DNA of 43,230 bases from an uncultured Bacteroidales bacterium (GCA_903877385.1 CAIRDP010000006.1:1-43230); one strand, 5' to 3'. Positions 23,133-33,302 are shown, counted from the stretch's first letter. Program-made: numbers and translations. The notes: a model not told the origin generated them from the letters alone.

Positions 23133-24944
23133 ATGCAAAGGTTAAAATTGCGAGTATTGATTTTCCTGACTGTACTTATTCCCATGATGGCTTTTACCCA
23201 GGTGAGGGATGATTTCAGTGACGGAGATTTCAATTCCAAGCCTTCCTGGACCGGCGATACGTCGGCCTTTACGGTTAATTCACAGCATCAGCTGCAACTA
23301 TACTCATCGGGATCCGATACATCCTGCCTTTTTACTCCCGGCATCAGCCTGGCCGACATGGAATGGTCTTTCTGGATCAAAATGTCGTTTAACACTTCGT
23401 TGAATAATTACGCAAGAATATACCTCGGGTCAGATTCCCCGGATCTGAAAAGGTCAATAAACGCAGTGTATCTTCAAATGGGCGGATCGGGTGACAGCCT
23501 TGTTTTATTCAGAAAAAACGGGGCCATTAATACGCCAATCTTAAAGCTACCGGTCCTCAGGACCAATCATTCCATAAATATTTTCAGGATTAAGATCTGC
23601 AGGGATTCTGCAGGAACATGGGATTTTTATGCCGACAGTACAGGGGGCCATACATTCACTAGATTTGGCTGCTTTAACGATAAAGCGGCGGTCCCCTCAG
23701 CCTGCCTGGGTGTGTTTTGCAGGTATACCTCGAGCAATTCAAACAAATTCTGGTTTGATGATTTTTATATGGGCGGAATAATTCACGACACCATACCACC
23801 TGGGCTTATTTCAGTCGGTTTTTCGGACAGTTTGACAATCCGAATAAAATTCACTGAACCCATTGATTCAACATGTCTTGATAAGGATCTTGATTTCTCG
23901 CTAAAAAATAGCCCTGAAAAAATTCTAAAAGCCTATATAATAAAGGATGAACCTTCAATTATATATATAAGAATAAATGCAGGTGAAAATGACTTTTATT
24001 GTGACACCCTGGAAATTAAAAATATCAGCGATTATTCGGATAATATTCTTATGGATACTTCTGTTTATTTTTGCTATTATATTCCCGGGTCTGCCAAGCC
24101 CGGAGATCTTATTATCAATGAAGTTCTGTTTTATCCGGATGCAGCCGGTTCCAGGTTTATTGAATTTTTCAACCGTTCATTCAAAGTGGTTGATTTAAGT
24201 ACGTTATCGGTCGGGGCGGAAGGCGGCAGTCAAACTGCAAAGAAGTACGAAGCGCTTTGTAAGACTGAAAGGATGCTGTATCCCGGGGATTACTATGTTA
24301 TCACTGCCGATTCGGCCAAATTGTGTTCAAGGTATTATACGCCAGACCGGGGTAAAATAGAAGGGGATGAACATTTCCCTTCCATGGATTCAGATTCCGG
24401 TTCAGTATGCCTCATATCCAACGTAGATTCCTTGCTGCTGGATGAAATGAGGTATAACCAGAACATGCATTTACCCTTCCTGGCAAGTACAAAGGGCGTA
24501 TCGCTTGAGCGCCTGAACCCGCAGTTGCCTTCAAACAGCAGATCAAGCTGGCAGTCTGCATCTGAAACTTCGGGATTTGCCAGCCCCGGGTATGAAAATT
24601 CACATTATGCCGTCGAGCCTGGAAACGGGATTGATCTTCAGCTGAGCAGTTCTGTAATTTCACCCGATAATGACGGCAGGGAGGATCTTCTTTATATCAG
24701 GGTGAACGGTGTTGAGGCGGGAACTTTGCTTACATTAAGGATATTCGACATAAAAGGAAATATGGTTAAAACCATAGCTGGTCCTTCAACAGTATCAGAG
24801 GATACATTATTCATCTGGGACGGAACAGCCGATAATAACCTCAGGGTTCCGATGGGATATTATCTTGTTTTTTCGGAAAGCATAAGTTCTTCAGGCAAAC
24901 ACTCAAGGGTAAAGAAAGCCGTAGTTGTGGCTCAAAAACTGTAA
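23133..24944 (+). CDS. Secreted lamin-tail-domain protein with FlgD/CHU_C-like C-terminus
   Basis: A 603-residue exported protein. It has a signal peptide (cut near AFTQ, residue 23) and an N-terminal beta-sandwich-like region (about 25-215). A segment with PPGLISVGFSDSLTIRIKF resembles a Big-like domain. A lamin-tail domain follows (about 325-440: GDLIINEVLFYPD, FIEFFNRS, LYPGDYYVITAD). The final 95 residues (SPDNDGREDLLYIR, LRIFDIKGNMVKTI, IWDGTADNNLRVPMGYYLV) match the FlgD-type Ig fold seen at the C-terminus of Bacteroidota surface proteins. Likely displayed or secreted, with unknown binding role. It ends 6 nt before the convergent comF gene. Confidence 0.8.
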   Translation: MQRLKLRVLIFLTVLIPMMAFTQVRDDFSDGDFNSKPSWTGDTSAFTVNSQHQLQLYSSGSDTSCLFTPGISLADMEWSFWIKMSFNTSLNNYARIYLGSDSPDLKRSINAVYLQMGGSGDSLVLFRKNGAINTPILKLPVLRTNHSINIFRIKICRDSAGTWDFYADSTGGHTFTRFGCFNDKAAVPSACLGVFCRYTSSNSNKFWFDDFYMGGIIHDTIPPGLISVGFSDSLTIRIKFTEPIDSTCLDKDLDFSLKNSPEKILKAYIIKDEPSIIYIRINAGENDFYCDTLEIKNISDYSDNILMDTSVYFCYYIPGSAKPGDLIINEVLFYPDAAGSRFIEFFNRSFKVVDLSTLSVGAEGGSQTAKKYEALCKTERMLYPGDYYVITADSAKLCSRYYTPDRGKIEGDEHFPSMDSDSGSVCLISNVDSLLLDEMRYNQNMHLPFLASTKGVSLERLNPQLPSNSRSSWQSASETSGFASPGYENSHYAVEPGNGIDLQLSSSVISPDNDGREDLLYIRVNGVEAGTLLTLRIFDIKGNMVKTIAGPSTVSEDTLFIWDGTADNNLRVPMGYYLVFSESISSSGKHSRVKKAVVVAQKL

Positions 24945-24950
24945 TGGCAG

Positions 24951-25637
24951 TCATAACCTGGCATAGGCAATGGTTGCCACGCTTATGACAACGCCCGGAA
25001 TCATAGCTATGGCTGAGATGCACGACTCAAGTGTTGCTCCCGTGGTAACGACATCATCAACCAGGAGTATTTTCTGCCCGGCGATTTTATCCGGATCTTT
25101 TATGTAGAAAATGTCTTTCACGTTCTGCCAGCGTAAGAACCTTGATTTATGAGTCTGTGTTTCGCTTGAATTTTTCCTCAACAGGCATTGAGTGGTAAAA
25201 GGAATGTTCATGGCAGAGGAAAGCCCGATAGCAAATTGTTCGCTCTGGTTATAGCCCCTTTTAAGGTATTTTTTCCTGTGCAGGGGAACTGGTATAATGA
25301 TTTCCGACATGGAATAGGGATGGCAGGATCTGAGAATTTTTCCGAATTCTTCGCCCAGGAATACTCCAATATCTTTTCGCCCCTTGTACTTTAAAGCATG
25401 CATCATGTTCTGTACCTTGCTTCCCTTGTTAAACAGCAGGAAAGAAGTGGCCGAGAGAATATCCGCCCGGCCCCAGAAAATTCTGTTCACGGGATTATCG
25501 CCGAGGAGGTGAAAATTTGTACGCGGAAGATGGTAAAAACAGGCATCGCATAGAACAGTTTCATGTTTCCATAGGGAATTGCCGCAACCGCTGCAAATCC
25601 TTGGGAAGACCAAGCCGAGAAAATCATCAGTCCACAT
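24951..25637 (-). CDS. comF: ComF family phosphoribosyltransferase-like protein
   Basis: A 228-residue protein with an N-terminal zinc-ribbon (CSGCGNSLWKHETVLCDAC, residues about 15-33) and a C-terminal type I phosphoribosyltransferase fold with the PRPP loop ILLVDDVVTTGATLESC near 190-207. ComF is required for DNA uptake in naturally competent bacteria such as B. subtilis and H. influenzae. Its molecular role is unsettled, and it is near-universal even in bacteria not known to be competent. LKRGYNQSE is the other family hallmark. Divergent from the ABC ATPase gene. Confidence 0.9.
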   Translation of the reverse strand: MWTDDFLGLVFPRICSGCGNSLWKHETVLCDACFYHLPRTNFHLLGDNPVNRIFWGRADILSATSFLLFNKGSKVQNMMHALKYKGRKDIGVFLGEEFGKILRSCHPYSMSEIIIPVPLHRKKYLKRGYNQSEQFAIGLSSAMNIPFTTQCLLRKNSSETQTHKSRFLRWQNVKDIFYIKDPDKIAGQKILLVDDVVTTGATLESCISAIAMIPGVVISVATIAYARL

Positions 25638-25715
25638 TCTGCTTAATCCGCCTTCATCAAAAAAGTGATACGTAAAAGTTTATCAACACATGTAAGAATT
25701 CTACAAAAATTACCG

Positions 25716-25723
25716 TAGGTTTG
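25716..25723 (+). promoter_or_regulatory. Putative -7 element for the ABC ATPase operon
   Basis: TAGGTTTG matches TAnnTTTG 28 nt before the AUG at 25752. No good TTG at -33. Confidence 0.35.
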
Positions 25724-25751
25724 ATCAGGTTTTCTGACAAAACAATCCTTC

Positions 25752-27452
25752 ATGGATGAAGTATCACAGGAAAGACTCCTGGAAGTAAAAGGCCTTAAAG
25801 TGAGGTTCCGACGGGGAAAGGAATATACGTTGGCTGTTGACGGAATCGCCTTTGATATGTTCGCTTCCGAAACACTTGCGATTGTCGGAGAATCGGGATC
25901 GGGAAAATCAGTCACAGCCCTTTCGGTAATGAAACTGATTCCGGATCCACCGGGCAAGGCGGAAGCAGAGCAGATCAGTTTTCGGGCTAAAGGAGGGCAG
26001 CTGGTTGACATTCAAAGGGCATCCGAACATATGATGACCGGCATCAGGGGAAAAAGCATTGCAATGGTTTTCCAGGAACCAATGACCTCTTTGAATCCGG
26101 TATTTACCTGCGGGGACCAGGTTTGTGAGGGAATCCGTGCGCACAATGACATCCCGAAAGCCGGTGCAGTGGCGGCCACGCTTGAACTGTTCAAAGAAGT
26201 AATGCTTCCACAACCGGAGCGCATCTTCAGGGCTTATCCCCATCAGTTATCGGGGGGGCAGAAGCAGAGGATAATGATCGCAATGGCTATTTCCTGCAAC
26301 CCTTCACTCCTGATTGCAGACGAACCTACAACAGCGCTGGATGTAACAGTGCAAAGGAATATCCTGCAATTGCTGAAACAAATTCAGAAAAACAGGCAGA
26401 TGGGGATTTTGTTCATTACCCATGACCTGGGCCTGGTTTCAGGTTTTGCCGACAGGGTTATCGTTATGTATAAAGGCAAAATAGTAGAACAGGGAAGTGT
26501 TTCGCAGATTTTTACCCATCCTCAGCAAACGTATACACAGGGTTTGCTTGCCTGCAGGCCTCCCCTGGATGCCAGGTTGAAAAGGCTGCCGATGGTAGCC
26601 GACTTTATCAATGGGGCAAGACAAACAGGGCTGGAATTAATCGGCGCGGAAGAAAGGGAGAAAAAACATTCCCGAATGTACCGGCTTGAGCCGGTGCTCA
26701 AGGTCAAAGATCTTGTAAAGCATTTTCCAGGGACGAAAGCCGTTGATAATGTCAGCTTCAATGTATTCCCGGGCGAAACCCTGGGGATTGTAGGGGAGTC
26801 GGGAAGCGGTAAAACCACCTTGGCAAGGGCCGTTCTTGAGTTAATACCTCCCGATTCCGGCAGGATTCTTTTCAGGGACGAAGAGATCACCCTGATCTCA
26901 AAAGAAAAGCTGAAAGCACTGCGGAAACAGCTTCAGATCATTTTTCAGGATCCTTATTCATCGCTTAATCCAAGGCTTACAGCCGGAGCGGCAATTCTTG
27001 AGCCTATGAAAGTGCACTACCTTTTCGGCAACGACAAGGCAAGAAAAATCAAGGTTATGGAATTGCTTGAAAAAGTCGGCTTGCAGCCTGAACATTTTGA
27101 CAGGTACCCTCATGAATTTTCAGGTGGGCAGCGGCAGCGAATCTGTATAGCCAGGGCACTGGCCGTTGAACCTCAGCTCCTGATCTGTGACGAATCCGTT
27201 TCAGCGCTGGATGTTTCGGTGCAGGCGCAGGTCCTAAACCTGCTTAACGACCTTAAATCGGAATTCGGGCTTACCTACATCTTCATTTCACATGATCTCA
27301 GTGTTGTAAGGTACATGTCGGACAGGATCATCGTGATGAAAAACGGCAGCATAGTTGAAACGGGGGATGCCGACCGTATTTTTACAAATCCTCAGGATGC
27401 ATACACTAGTTCACTAATTGAAGCGATACCGCATCCGGAATTTCTTCAATAA
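25752..27452 (+). CDS. Fused double ABC ATPase, dipeptide/oligopeptide transporter type
   Basis: A 566-residue protein with two complete ABC ATPase domains. Walker A motifs GESGSGKS (46-53) and GESGSGKT (348-355) are accompanied by signature motifs LSGGQ (166-170) and FSGGQ (456-460), and by Walker B LLIADEP and LLICDES. Each half ends in the oligopeptide-transport C-terminal extension (HPQQTYTQGLLAC and NPQDAYTSSLIEA). This is the DppD-DppF fusion seen in GsiA/YejF. No permease or substrate-binding protein is encoded in the window, so the partners are elsewhere. Leads a run with rnr (21-nt gap) and the acyltransferase gene. Confidence 0.92.
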   Translation: MDEVSQERLLEVKGLKVRFRRGKEYTLAVDGIAFDMFASETLAIVGESGSGKSVTALSVMKLIPDPPGKAEAEQISFRAKGGQLVDIQRASEHMMTGIRGKSIAMVFQEPMTSLNPVFTCGDQVCEGIRAHNDIPKAGAVAATLELFKEVMLPQPERIFRAYPHQLSGGQKQRIMIAMAISCNPSLLIADEPTTALDVTVQRNILQLLKQIQKNRQMGILFITHDLGLVSGFADRVIVMYKGKIVEQGSVSQIFTHPQQTYTQGLLACRPPLDARLKRLPMVADFINGARQTGLELIGAEEREKKHSRMYRLEPVLKVKDLVKHFPGTKAVDNVSFNVFPGETLGIVGESGSGKTTLARAVLELIPPDSGRILFRDEEITLISKEKLKALRKQLQIIFQDPYSSLNPRLTAGAAILEPMKVHYLFGNDKARKIKVMELLEKVGLQPEHFDRYPHEFSGGQRQRICIARALAVEPQLLICDESVSALDVSVQAQVLNLLNDLKSEFGLTYIFISHDLSVVRYMSDRIIVMKNGSIVETGDADRIFTNPQDAYTSSLIEAIPHPEFLQ

Positions 27453-27473
27453 TTCAGTTTTAAAGTTATCGGC

Positions 27474-29630
27474 ATGAAAAAAAAAGCAAATAAGGGAATT
27501 ACCGGTGACGGAATCAACCTTGTGAGGTCAGTAAAGGAAGTGTTCCAGCAAAATCCTTTCAGCAGTTTCAATTACAAGCAGGTTTCGGCCCGTCTGGGCA
27601 TCGATGAACGGGCCGGCAGGGACAAGGTTAGACTGATCGTCGAACGCCTGCTCATGGGCAAAGAACTCGTAGAATCAAAGCGGGGGAAATACCAGATCAA
27701 TACCCAAAGCGAACGGTTTAAAAAGGAGATGAGCCGGGAAGTCACAGGAAGGGTCGATATGAAACAGACCGGCAAAGCCTATATCATTCCTGAGGACGGG
27801 TCGGAAGACATTTTTATTGCTGCCGAAAACACACATCATGCCCTTCACGGGGATACTGTAAGGGTGAGTTTGTTCCCGATCCGGAAAGGACATAAGAGGG
27901 AAGGGCAGGTTACCGAGGTCGTAAAAAGACATAAGCGTCAGTTTGTCGGGATAATCGAAGCAAGCAAAAATTTTGCCTTTCTGATTCCTGATAACCCGTC
28001 GGTACCCGTTGAAATACTGATACAAAAACCCGACCTGAACGGCGCCAGGAACGGAGAAAAAGTGGTTGCCGTGATCACTGAATGGCCGGAGCATGCCCAG
28101 AACCCCTTTGGCAAGGTAATCCAGATCCTGGGCAAGCCAGGCGACAATCAGGTGGAAATGCAGGCCATACTGGCCGAATACGATTTTCCTCTGTCATTTT
28201 CAGCAAAGACCGAAGCCGAGGCTGAGAGGATTTCTGAAATTATTCCCGAGGCTGAGATAAGCATAAGGAGGGACTTCAGGAAAGTATTTACGATTACTAT
28301 CGACCCTGAAGATGCAAAGGATTTCGACGATGCCGTTTCCCTGAAGAAGCTGCCGAACGGGAATTGGGAAGCTGGCGTTCATATTGCCGATGTATCGTAT
28401 TATGTTCAAAAGGGATCTGAGATCGACAAAGAGGCTTTTGAACGAGGAACTTCAATTTACATGGTGCATAAAACAATACCGATGCTTCCCGAACGCTTGT
28501 CGAACCAGCTTTGCTCACTTCAGCCCGACAAGGACAGGCTTTGTTTTTCGGCGGTATTTGAATTTGACGAACACGGGAAGATCTGCAGTGAATGGTTTGG
28601 TAAAACCGTTATTCATTCCTGCAGAAGGTTTGCTTATGAAGAGGTCCAGGCCATTATTGAATCGGGGAAAGGCGAATATGCCGAAGAAATTACCGTTCTG
28701 AACGGGATTGCATTAAAACTCAGGGAAGAACGCTTTAAAAAAGGTTCTTTTAATTTTGAGACACAGGAAGTCAGGTTCAGGCTGGATGAGAAAGGCCGCC
28801 CTTTAAGTATCTATATCAGGGAGATGAAAGATTCTAACAAGCTGATAGAAGACTTCATGCTGTTGGCAAACAGAAAAGTGGCCGAATGGGTTGGGAAGCA
28901 GAAACCGAACGTACAGCCTAAAACCTTTGTTTACCGGGTACATGATAAACCGAATCCCGAAAAGCTGGAGATCTTCACACAACTGGTCGAGCGTTTGGGG
29001 TTTTCACTGAAGCTATCCACAAAAAAATCAATGGCTCATTCCTTTAACCAGCTGTTTCATGACATCAAGGGCACAGGTGCTGAGAATATGGTTGAAAGCG
29101 TCGCCATAAGAACGATGGCCAAGGCCTTTTATACGACGAAAAACATAGGGCATTACGGCCTGGCATTTCCGTATTACACGCATTTCACTTCGCCTATACG
29201 CAGGTACCCCGACCTGATAGTCCACCGGCTTCTTCAGGAGTATCTGGGCAACAAGCCATCGGTACCTGCTGCTGAATATGAGCAACAGTGCGAACATGCA
29301 TCGGATATGGAAAAACGCGCTGCCGACGCCGAAAGGGCATCCGTAAAGTACAAACAGGCTGAATACATGCTGGATAAAATAGGACAGGAATTCGATGCAT
29401 TGATTTCGGGAGTAAGTAAATGGGGAATCTATGCCGAGATTATAGGGACGAAGTGCGAAGGGATGATCAAGTTAAGGGACCTGGACGACGACTATTACTA
29501 CCTTGATGAGGAGAATTTCAGGGTAACAGGGCAGAGGTACGGGAATGTTTACAAACTGGGCGACAAGGTAAGGATCAGGGTAAAGAAGATCGATCTCTCA
29601 AGAAAACAGATGGACTATATTATACTCTGA
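27474..29630 (+). CDS. rnr: Ribonuclease R
   Basis: A processive 3'-5' exoribonuclease that degrades structured RNA and takes part in rRNA quality control. The 718-residue product has an N-terminal winged-helix region (KEVFQQNPFSSFNYKQVSARL), two cold-shock domains and the RNB catalytic domain. DPEDAKDFDDA at 277-287 gives the metal-binding Asp residues, and FTSPIRRYPDLIVHR follows in the same domain. A C-terminal S1 domain ends at the last residue. The Lys-rich tail of enterobacterial RNase R is absent, as is common in this phylum. The next gene starts 1 nt after the stop. Confidence 0.95.
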   Translation: MKKKANKGITGDGINLVRSVKEVFQQNPFSSFNYKQVSARLGIDERAGRDKVRLIVERLLMGKELVESKRGKYQINTQSERFKKEMSREVTGRVDMKQTGKAYIIPEDGSEDIFIAAENTHHALHGDTVRVSLFPIRKGHKREGQVTEVVKRHKRQFVGIIEASKNFAFLIPDNPSVPVEILIQKPDLNGARNGEKVVAVITEWPEHAQNPFGKVIQILGKPGDNQVEMQAILAEYDFPLSFSAKTEAEAERISEIIPEAEISIRRDFRKVFTITIDPEDAKDFDDAVSLKKLPNGNWEAGVHIADVSYYVQKGSEIDKEAFERGTSIYMVHKTIPMLPERLSNQLCSLQPDKDRLCFSAVFEFDEHGKICSEWFGKTVIHSCRRFAYEEVQAIIESGKGEYAEEITVLNGIALKLREERFKKGSFNFETQEVRFRLDEKGRPLSIYIREMKDSNKLIEDFMLLANRKVAEWVGKQKPNVQPKTFVYRVHDKPNPEKLEIFTQLVERLGFSLKLSTKKSMAHSFNQLFHDIKGTGAENMVESVAIRTMAKAFYTTKNIGHYGLAFPYYTHFTSPIRRYPDLIVHRLLQEYLGNKPSVPAAEYEQQCEHASDMEKRAADAERASVKYKQAEYMLDKIGQEFDALISGVSKWGIYAEIIGTKCEGMIKLRDLDDDYYYLDEENFRVTGQRYGNVYKLGDKVRIRVKKIDLSRKQMDYIIL

Positions 29631-29631
29631 A

Positions 29632-31413
29632 ATGGACCTTATTTCTTCAAAAGACCTTGTCGGGGCCAGTAAAGCACTCCAGGTGTTCGGGGGCGAAAAG
29701 CTTGCAAAAATCATTTTCAGGCTTCTCAGGATGGACCTGGTCAATAAAACTTACAGCGATAATATTCACCTTCCACCGCCCGAATTCCTGGATAAGGTTT
29801 TGGAGGATATAATGATATCTTATACTGCCCCCATAGATGACCTTAAAAATATTCCCCCTGAGGGTAGTTTCATCACGATATCAAACCATGCGTATGGTGG
29901 AATTGACGGGCTGATACTGATCTCCCTGATCAATAAGCTGAGGCCCGACTATAAAGTGCTGGTGAATTTTTTGCTGACCCGGATCCTGCCGTTACAGACT
30001 TACTTTATTGGGGTAAACCCTTTTGAAACACATAAAGATGTAAAATCCAGTTTCGGGGGCTTAAAGGATGCCATCGTCCATCTTGCAAACGGTCACCCCA
30101 TGGGTTTTTTTCCTGCCGGGGAGGTCAGTAGTTATAAGCTTAAGCAACGCGGCATCACCGACAGGGAGTGGCAGCATTCCATGCTGAAGTTTATTAAAAA
30201 AGCAAGGGTCCCGATAGTCCCGGTATATTTCGAAGGCCATAACAGCATACAGTTCAATGTTCTTGGTTTCATACACCCTGTTCTGCGAACCCTTAAACTT
30301 CCGTCAGAGTTGTATAATAAGGAAAGGAAAAGCATCAGGGTCCGAATCGGAACTCCGGTTTTGGTTGACGAACAGGATGAATTTAAAGATATCAGCGACT
30401 TTGGCAGGTTTCTTCGAATGAAAACCTATATACTCGGTTTGAATGGAACGCCTGAGAACATCACTTACAGGCGCAGGCTGCACCCGGCTGAGCAAATTAT
30501 GGATGCGACCCCAGAGAACCGGATCCTTAAAGAAATTGAACAACTGAAAGATGAAAACCTTCTGTTCAGGGTCAAGGAAAACTTTGTTTTTTGCGCTCCC
30601 CCGGTAAAAATTCCAAACATCCTGAAGGAGCTTGGAAGGAGGAGGGAGATGACTTACAGGGAGGTTGGGGAGGGTACAAATAAGAATATGGATATTGACC
30701 AGTATGATTCCTATTTCGAGCAGCTTTTTATCTGGGATGAAACTGAAAAACAACTGGTTGGGGGGTATAGGGTAGGGAAGGGGAATCAGATACTCACTGA
30801 GTTCGGGATGAAAGGATTTTATATAACAAGCCTGTTTAAAATTAACAGGAAATTCGCTCCCATCCTCAATGTTTCACTGGAACTCGGCCGTTCGTTCATC
30901 ATCCGGGAATACCAGAAAAAACCGCTTCCTTTGTTCCTGCTCTGGAAAGGGATACTCTACCTTTTACTCAAAAACCCCAACTACAGATACCTGCTGGGGC
31001 CGGTAAGCATCAGCAATGAGTTCAAGCCAATTTCAAAAACACTTTGCGTGGAGTTCCTCAAGGCAAATTATTTCAATTCGGAATTTGCCGAATACATAAG
31101 AGCCAGGAATCCATATAAGCTAAATCCCCTGAGGATAATTGAAACTGACCTTTTCCATAAATATACCGAGAAAGATGTTGGCAGGCTTGACAGTTTTGTG
31201 CATGATTTTGACCCAATGTACAGAACTCCAGTACTTCTTAAGAAATACCTGAGTGTAAATGCAGAGGTCCTGGGATTCAACATAGACCCCTTGTTCAATA
31301 ACTGTCTGGATGCACTGATGATACTTGACCTGTTTGAGGTTCCGTTCCCGACCATTGAAGGCCTTGCAAAGGAATTCCATGACCAGTCACTGCTGGAACG
31401 GTTCAGAAAATAG
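29632..31413 (+). CDS. Bifunctional N-/O-acyltransferase, OlsF-like (aminolipid synthesis)
   Basis: A 593-residue fusion. The N-terminal PlsC-like O-acyltransferase half has NHAYGGID (H86 and D92, a spacing usual in this subgroup), FFPAGEVS and VPIVPVYFEGHNS. The C-terminal half is a GNAT/OlsB-like N-acyltransferase: YFEQLFIWDE, GGYRVGKG, LELGRSFI, LLWKGILYLLLKNP and GPVSISN. This order matches OlsF of Flavobacterium and Serratia, which makes ornithine lipids, and the separate GlsA/GlsB pair that makes glycine lipids in Bacteroides. The amino acid used here cannot be told. It starts 1 nt after rnr. Confidence 0.85.
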   Translation: MDLISSKDLVGASKALQVFGGEKLAKIIFRLLRMDLVNKTYSDNIHLPPPEFLDKVLEDIMISYTAPIDDLKNIPPEGSFITISNHAYGGIDGLILISLINKLRPDYKVLVNFLLTRILPLQTYFIGVNPFETHKDVKSSFGGLKDAIVHLANGHPMGFFPAGEVSSYKLKQRGITDREWQHSMLKFIKKARVPIVPVYFEGHNSIQFNVLGFIHPVLRTLKLPSELYNKERKSIRVRIGTPVLVDEQDEFKDISDFGRFLRMKTYILGLNGTPENITYRRRLHPAEQIMDATPENRILKEIEQLKDENLLFRVKENFVFCAPPVKIPNILKELGRRREMTYREVGEGTNKNMDIDQYDSYFEQLFIWDETEKQLVGGYRVGKGNQILTEFGMKGFYITSLFKINRKFAPILNVSLELGRSFIIREYQKKPLPLFLLWKGILYLLLKNPNYRYLLGPVSISNEFKPISKTLCVEFLKANYFNSEFAEYIRARNPYKLNPLRIIETDLFHKYTEKDVGRLDSFVHDFDPMYRTPVLLKKYLSVNAEVLGFNIDPLFNNCLDALMILDLFEVPFPTIEGLAKEFHDQSLLERFRK

Positions 31414-31414
31414 T

Positions 31415-32146
31415 TCAGGCAAGTTTGTTCTTCTCGATCAGGTCAAAAAAGTTCTTGCGGAAAGTTTCGCTTATAGGGATGTATTTATCGAGGATCTTGA
31501 TACGGTTCCTTTCAATGGATTCAATCTTGTCGAGGGCTACGAAAAACGACTTATGGACCCGGCAAAACAAAGGTTCATGAAGCACTTCTTCAAGTTTTTT
31601 AGAATTCATAAGGGTCATAATCCTTCTTGTTCTTGTAACTATTCTCCAGTAATCCCCCATGCCTTCAACATACAGAACATCAGGGCATTCTATCCTTTCC
31701 ATCCTGGTTTCTGTCTTGACAAAGAAATAGGAATGTATAGCGGCCCTGGGATCATTCGGAGCTGTTTTTTCGCGCAGGTTATTTTCTAGCTGCATGCGTT
31801 CATAAACCTTGTTAACCCCTTTTAAAAACCTTGCAAATGATATAGGTTTAAGCATATAATCAATGACATCCAGTTCAAATCCCTGGATGGCATAATTTTC
31901 ATAAGCAGTGGTGAAAATCACAAAGGGAGGGTTCTGAAGGGAGTTGAGAAGTTGAATGCCCGTAAGTTCTTCCATCTGTATATCCAGGAATATCAGGGCG
32001 ACCTTGCCTGAGCGGATAAATTCAATGGAATCCACCGCATTGTCAAACGTCTTTAAGAGATTGAGAAAAGACACTTTCGAGCAATAATCCCTTATGATAT
32101 CAAGAGCCAGGGGTTCATCATCTATTGCAATACAATCGATCTGCAT
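31415..32146 (-). CDS. LytTR-family response regulator
   Basis: A 243-residue regulator with a receiver domain (acidic pocket D9/D10, phospho-acceptor Asp55 in IFLDIQ, and KP near 100: YMLKPISF) and a C-terminal LytTR DNA-binding domain (about 145-240: YVEGMGDYWRIVT, RVHKSFFVALDKIESI). The AUG overlaps the stop of the kinase gene by one base (TGATG), so the pair is translationally coupled. LytTR regulators bind direct repeats upstream of target genes; none is evident nearby. It ends 1 nt from the convergent acyltransferase gene. Confidence 0.95.
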   Translation of the reverse strand: MQIDCIAIDDEPLALDIIRDYCSKVSFLNLLKTFDNAVDSIEFIRSGKVALIFLDIQMEELTGIQLLNSLQNPPFVIFTTAYENYAIQGFELDVIDYMLKPISFARFLKGVNKVYERMQLENNLREKTAPNDPRAAIHSYFFVKTETRMERIECPDVLYVEGMGDYWRIVTRTRRIMTLMNSKKLEEVLHEPLFCRVHKSFFVALDKIESIERNRIKILDKYIPISETFRKNFFDLIEKNKLA

Positions 32147-33159
32147 CAGTTTCGTATTATTAATTTGATGATAAATAATTCTTCAGAAGGTGTTATATCC
32201 AGGCTGAATTTCTGTGGATAAAGCAATTCGAGCCTCCGCTGGATATTGGTAAGCCCTATGCCTCCCTGCTGGTCTTTGGGTGAGTGCTGGTTTTTACGAA
32301 TGTAATTTTTCACTTCAAAAACAATTTCCTTAGCGCTGATATCCAGGCGGACCATGATACCCGGCGCTGCCACGGTACGGCTGGCATGCTTGAATGCATT
32401 CTCAACGAAAGGAATCAGTATCATCGGGGCTATGGTCAGCCCATCGGACTGCCCGTTGATGGTAAGCGAAACAAAGTCTTTATTCCTTAACCTCAGTTTC
32501 TCAAGTTCTATAAAACTTTTAAGGTATTCGATCTCTTTTTCAAGCAGTACTTTGTCGGTGGTGGCATCATACAGCATATACCTCATGATCGACGACAATT
32601 TCATAACTGCTTCAGGGGCGTCATCCGATTTCTGGTAAACGAGTGAATAGATATTATTGAGTGTGTTGAAGAAGAAATGAGGATTTACCTGTGACCGCAG
32701 CAGGGCAAGTTCGCTTTTCTGTTTCTGGTTGACGAAATCGGCCTGGAATTTCTGGTTTTCATACCAGTTGATTGCCAGCCGGATCAGGAGGCTGTATATA
32801 AAAAATATGACGATCAGGCGGATATCATTAAAGACCCACTCCCTGTTAAAGGGCATTTTCGACATGTCATAATGGACAATATATTTCCAGAACGGATACT
32901 CCATACCCACCCTTCCGGCCATTACTAGACATGCAAGTGCAAGACCGATGAGGATGCCGAGAAATTTGTTCTTAAGCCTGAAAAGATATTTGAACGAGAA
33001 GTAAAACACATAAAAAGAAAGCATTCCCGTGAGCATATGGATGATGAGGTCAGGGACCAGATAGGGGACTTCCTTATTTAAAAAATAAGGGAATGCCGCC
33101 TGGTTAAAAATGTATAACCAGAAGACCAGATGGATTAGTATTTTATATTTAAGCTTCAT
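32146..33159 (-). CDS. LytS/YehU-type sensor histidine kinase
   Basis: A 337-residue membrane kinase with four hydrophobic segments in the first 130 residues. The His_kinase (PF06580-type) motif is LRSQVNPHFFFNTLNNIYSL with phospho-acceptor His161. The ATPase part has PFVENAFKHA (N box) and GGIGLTNIQRRLELLY. No extracytoplasmic sensor domain is visible, so any signal is probably read in or at the membrane. It is the first gene of a two-gene operon with the LytTR regulator. Confidence 0.93.
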   Translation of the reverse strand: MKLKYKILIHLVFWLYIFNQAAFPYFLNKEVPYLVPDLIIHMLTGMLSFYVFYFSFKYLFRLKNKFLGILIGLALACLVMAGRVGMEYPFWKYIVHYDMSKMPFNREWVFNDIRLIVIFFIYSLLIRLAINWYENQKFQADFVNQKQKSELALLRSQVNPHFFFNTLNNIYSLVYQKSDDAPEAVMKLSSIMRYMLYDATTDKVLLEKEIEYLKSFIELEKLRLRNKDFVSLTINGQSDGLTIAPMILIPFVENAFKHASRTVAAPGIMVRLDISAKEIVFEVKNYIRKNQHSPKDQQGGIGLTNIQRRLELLYPQKFSLDITPSEELFIIKLIIRN

Positions 33160-33302
33160 CCGATACGATTGAAAATCAGCGCTAATATAGGGAAGAAATC
33201 AACCCCCTGTTAAGATATTCAGGCCTAATCTGCAATGGGGTTATTTCTGTCGATAAAGGAGCTTAAACCATCGCTGAAAATTCAGCTCAAAAGCAATAAA
33301 AA

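Noticed and set aside
25680-25688. TTATCAACA, similar to a DnaA box
   Set aside because: It differs from TTATCCACA by one base and stands alone, without a cluster or AT-rich unwinding element, so it is no evidence for an origin.
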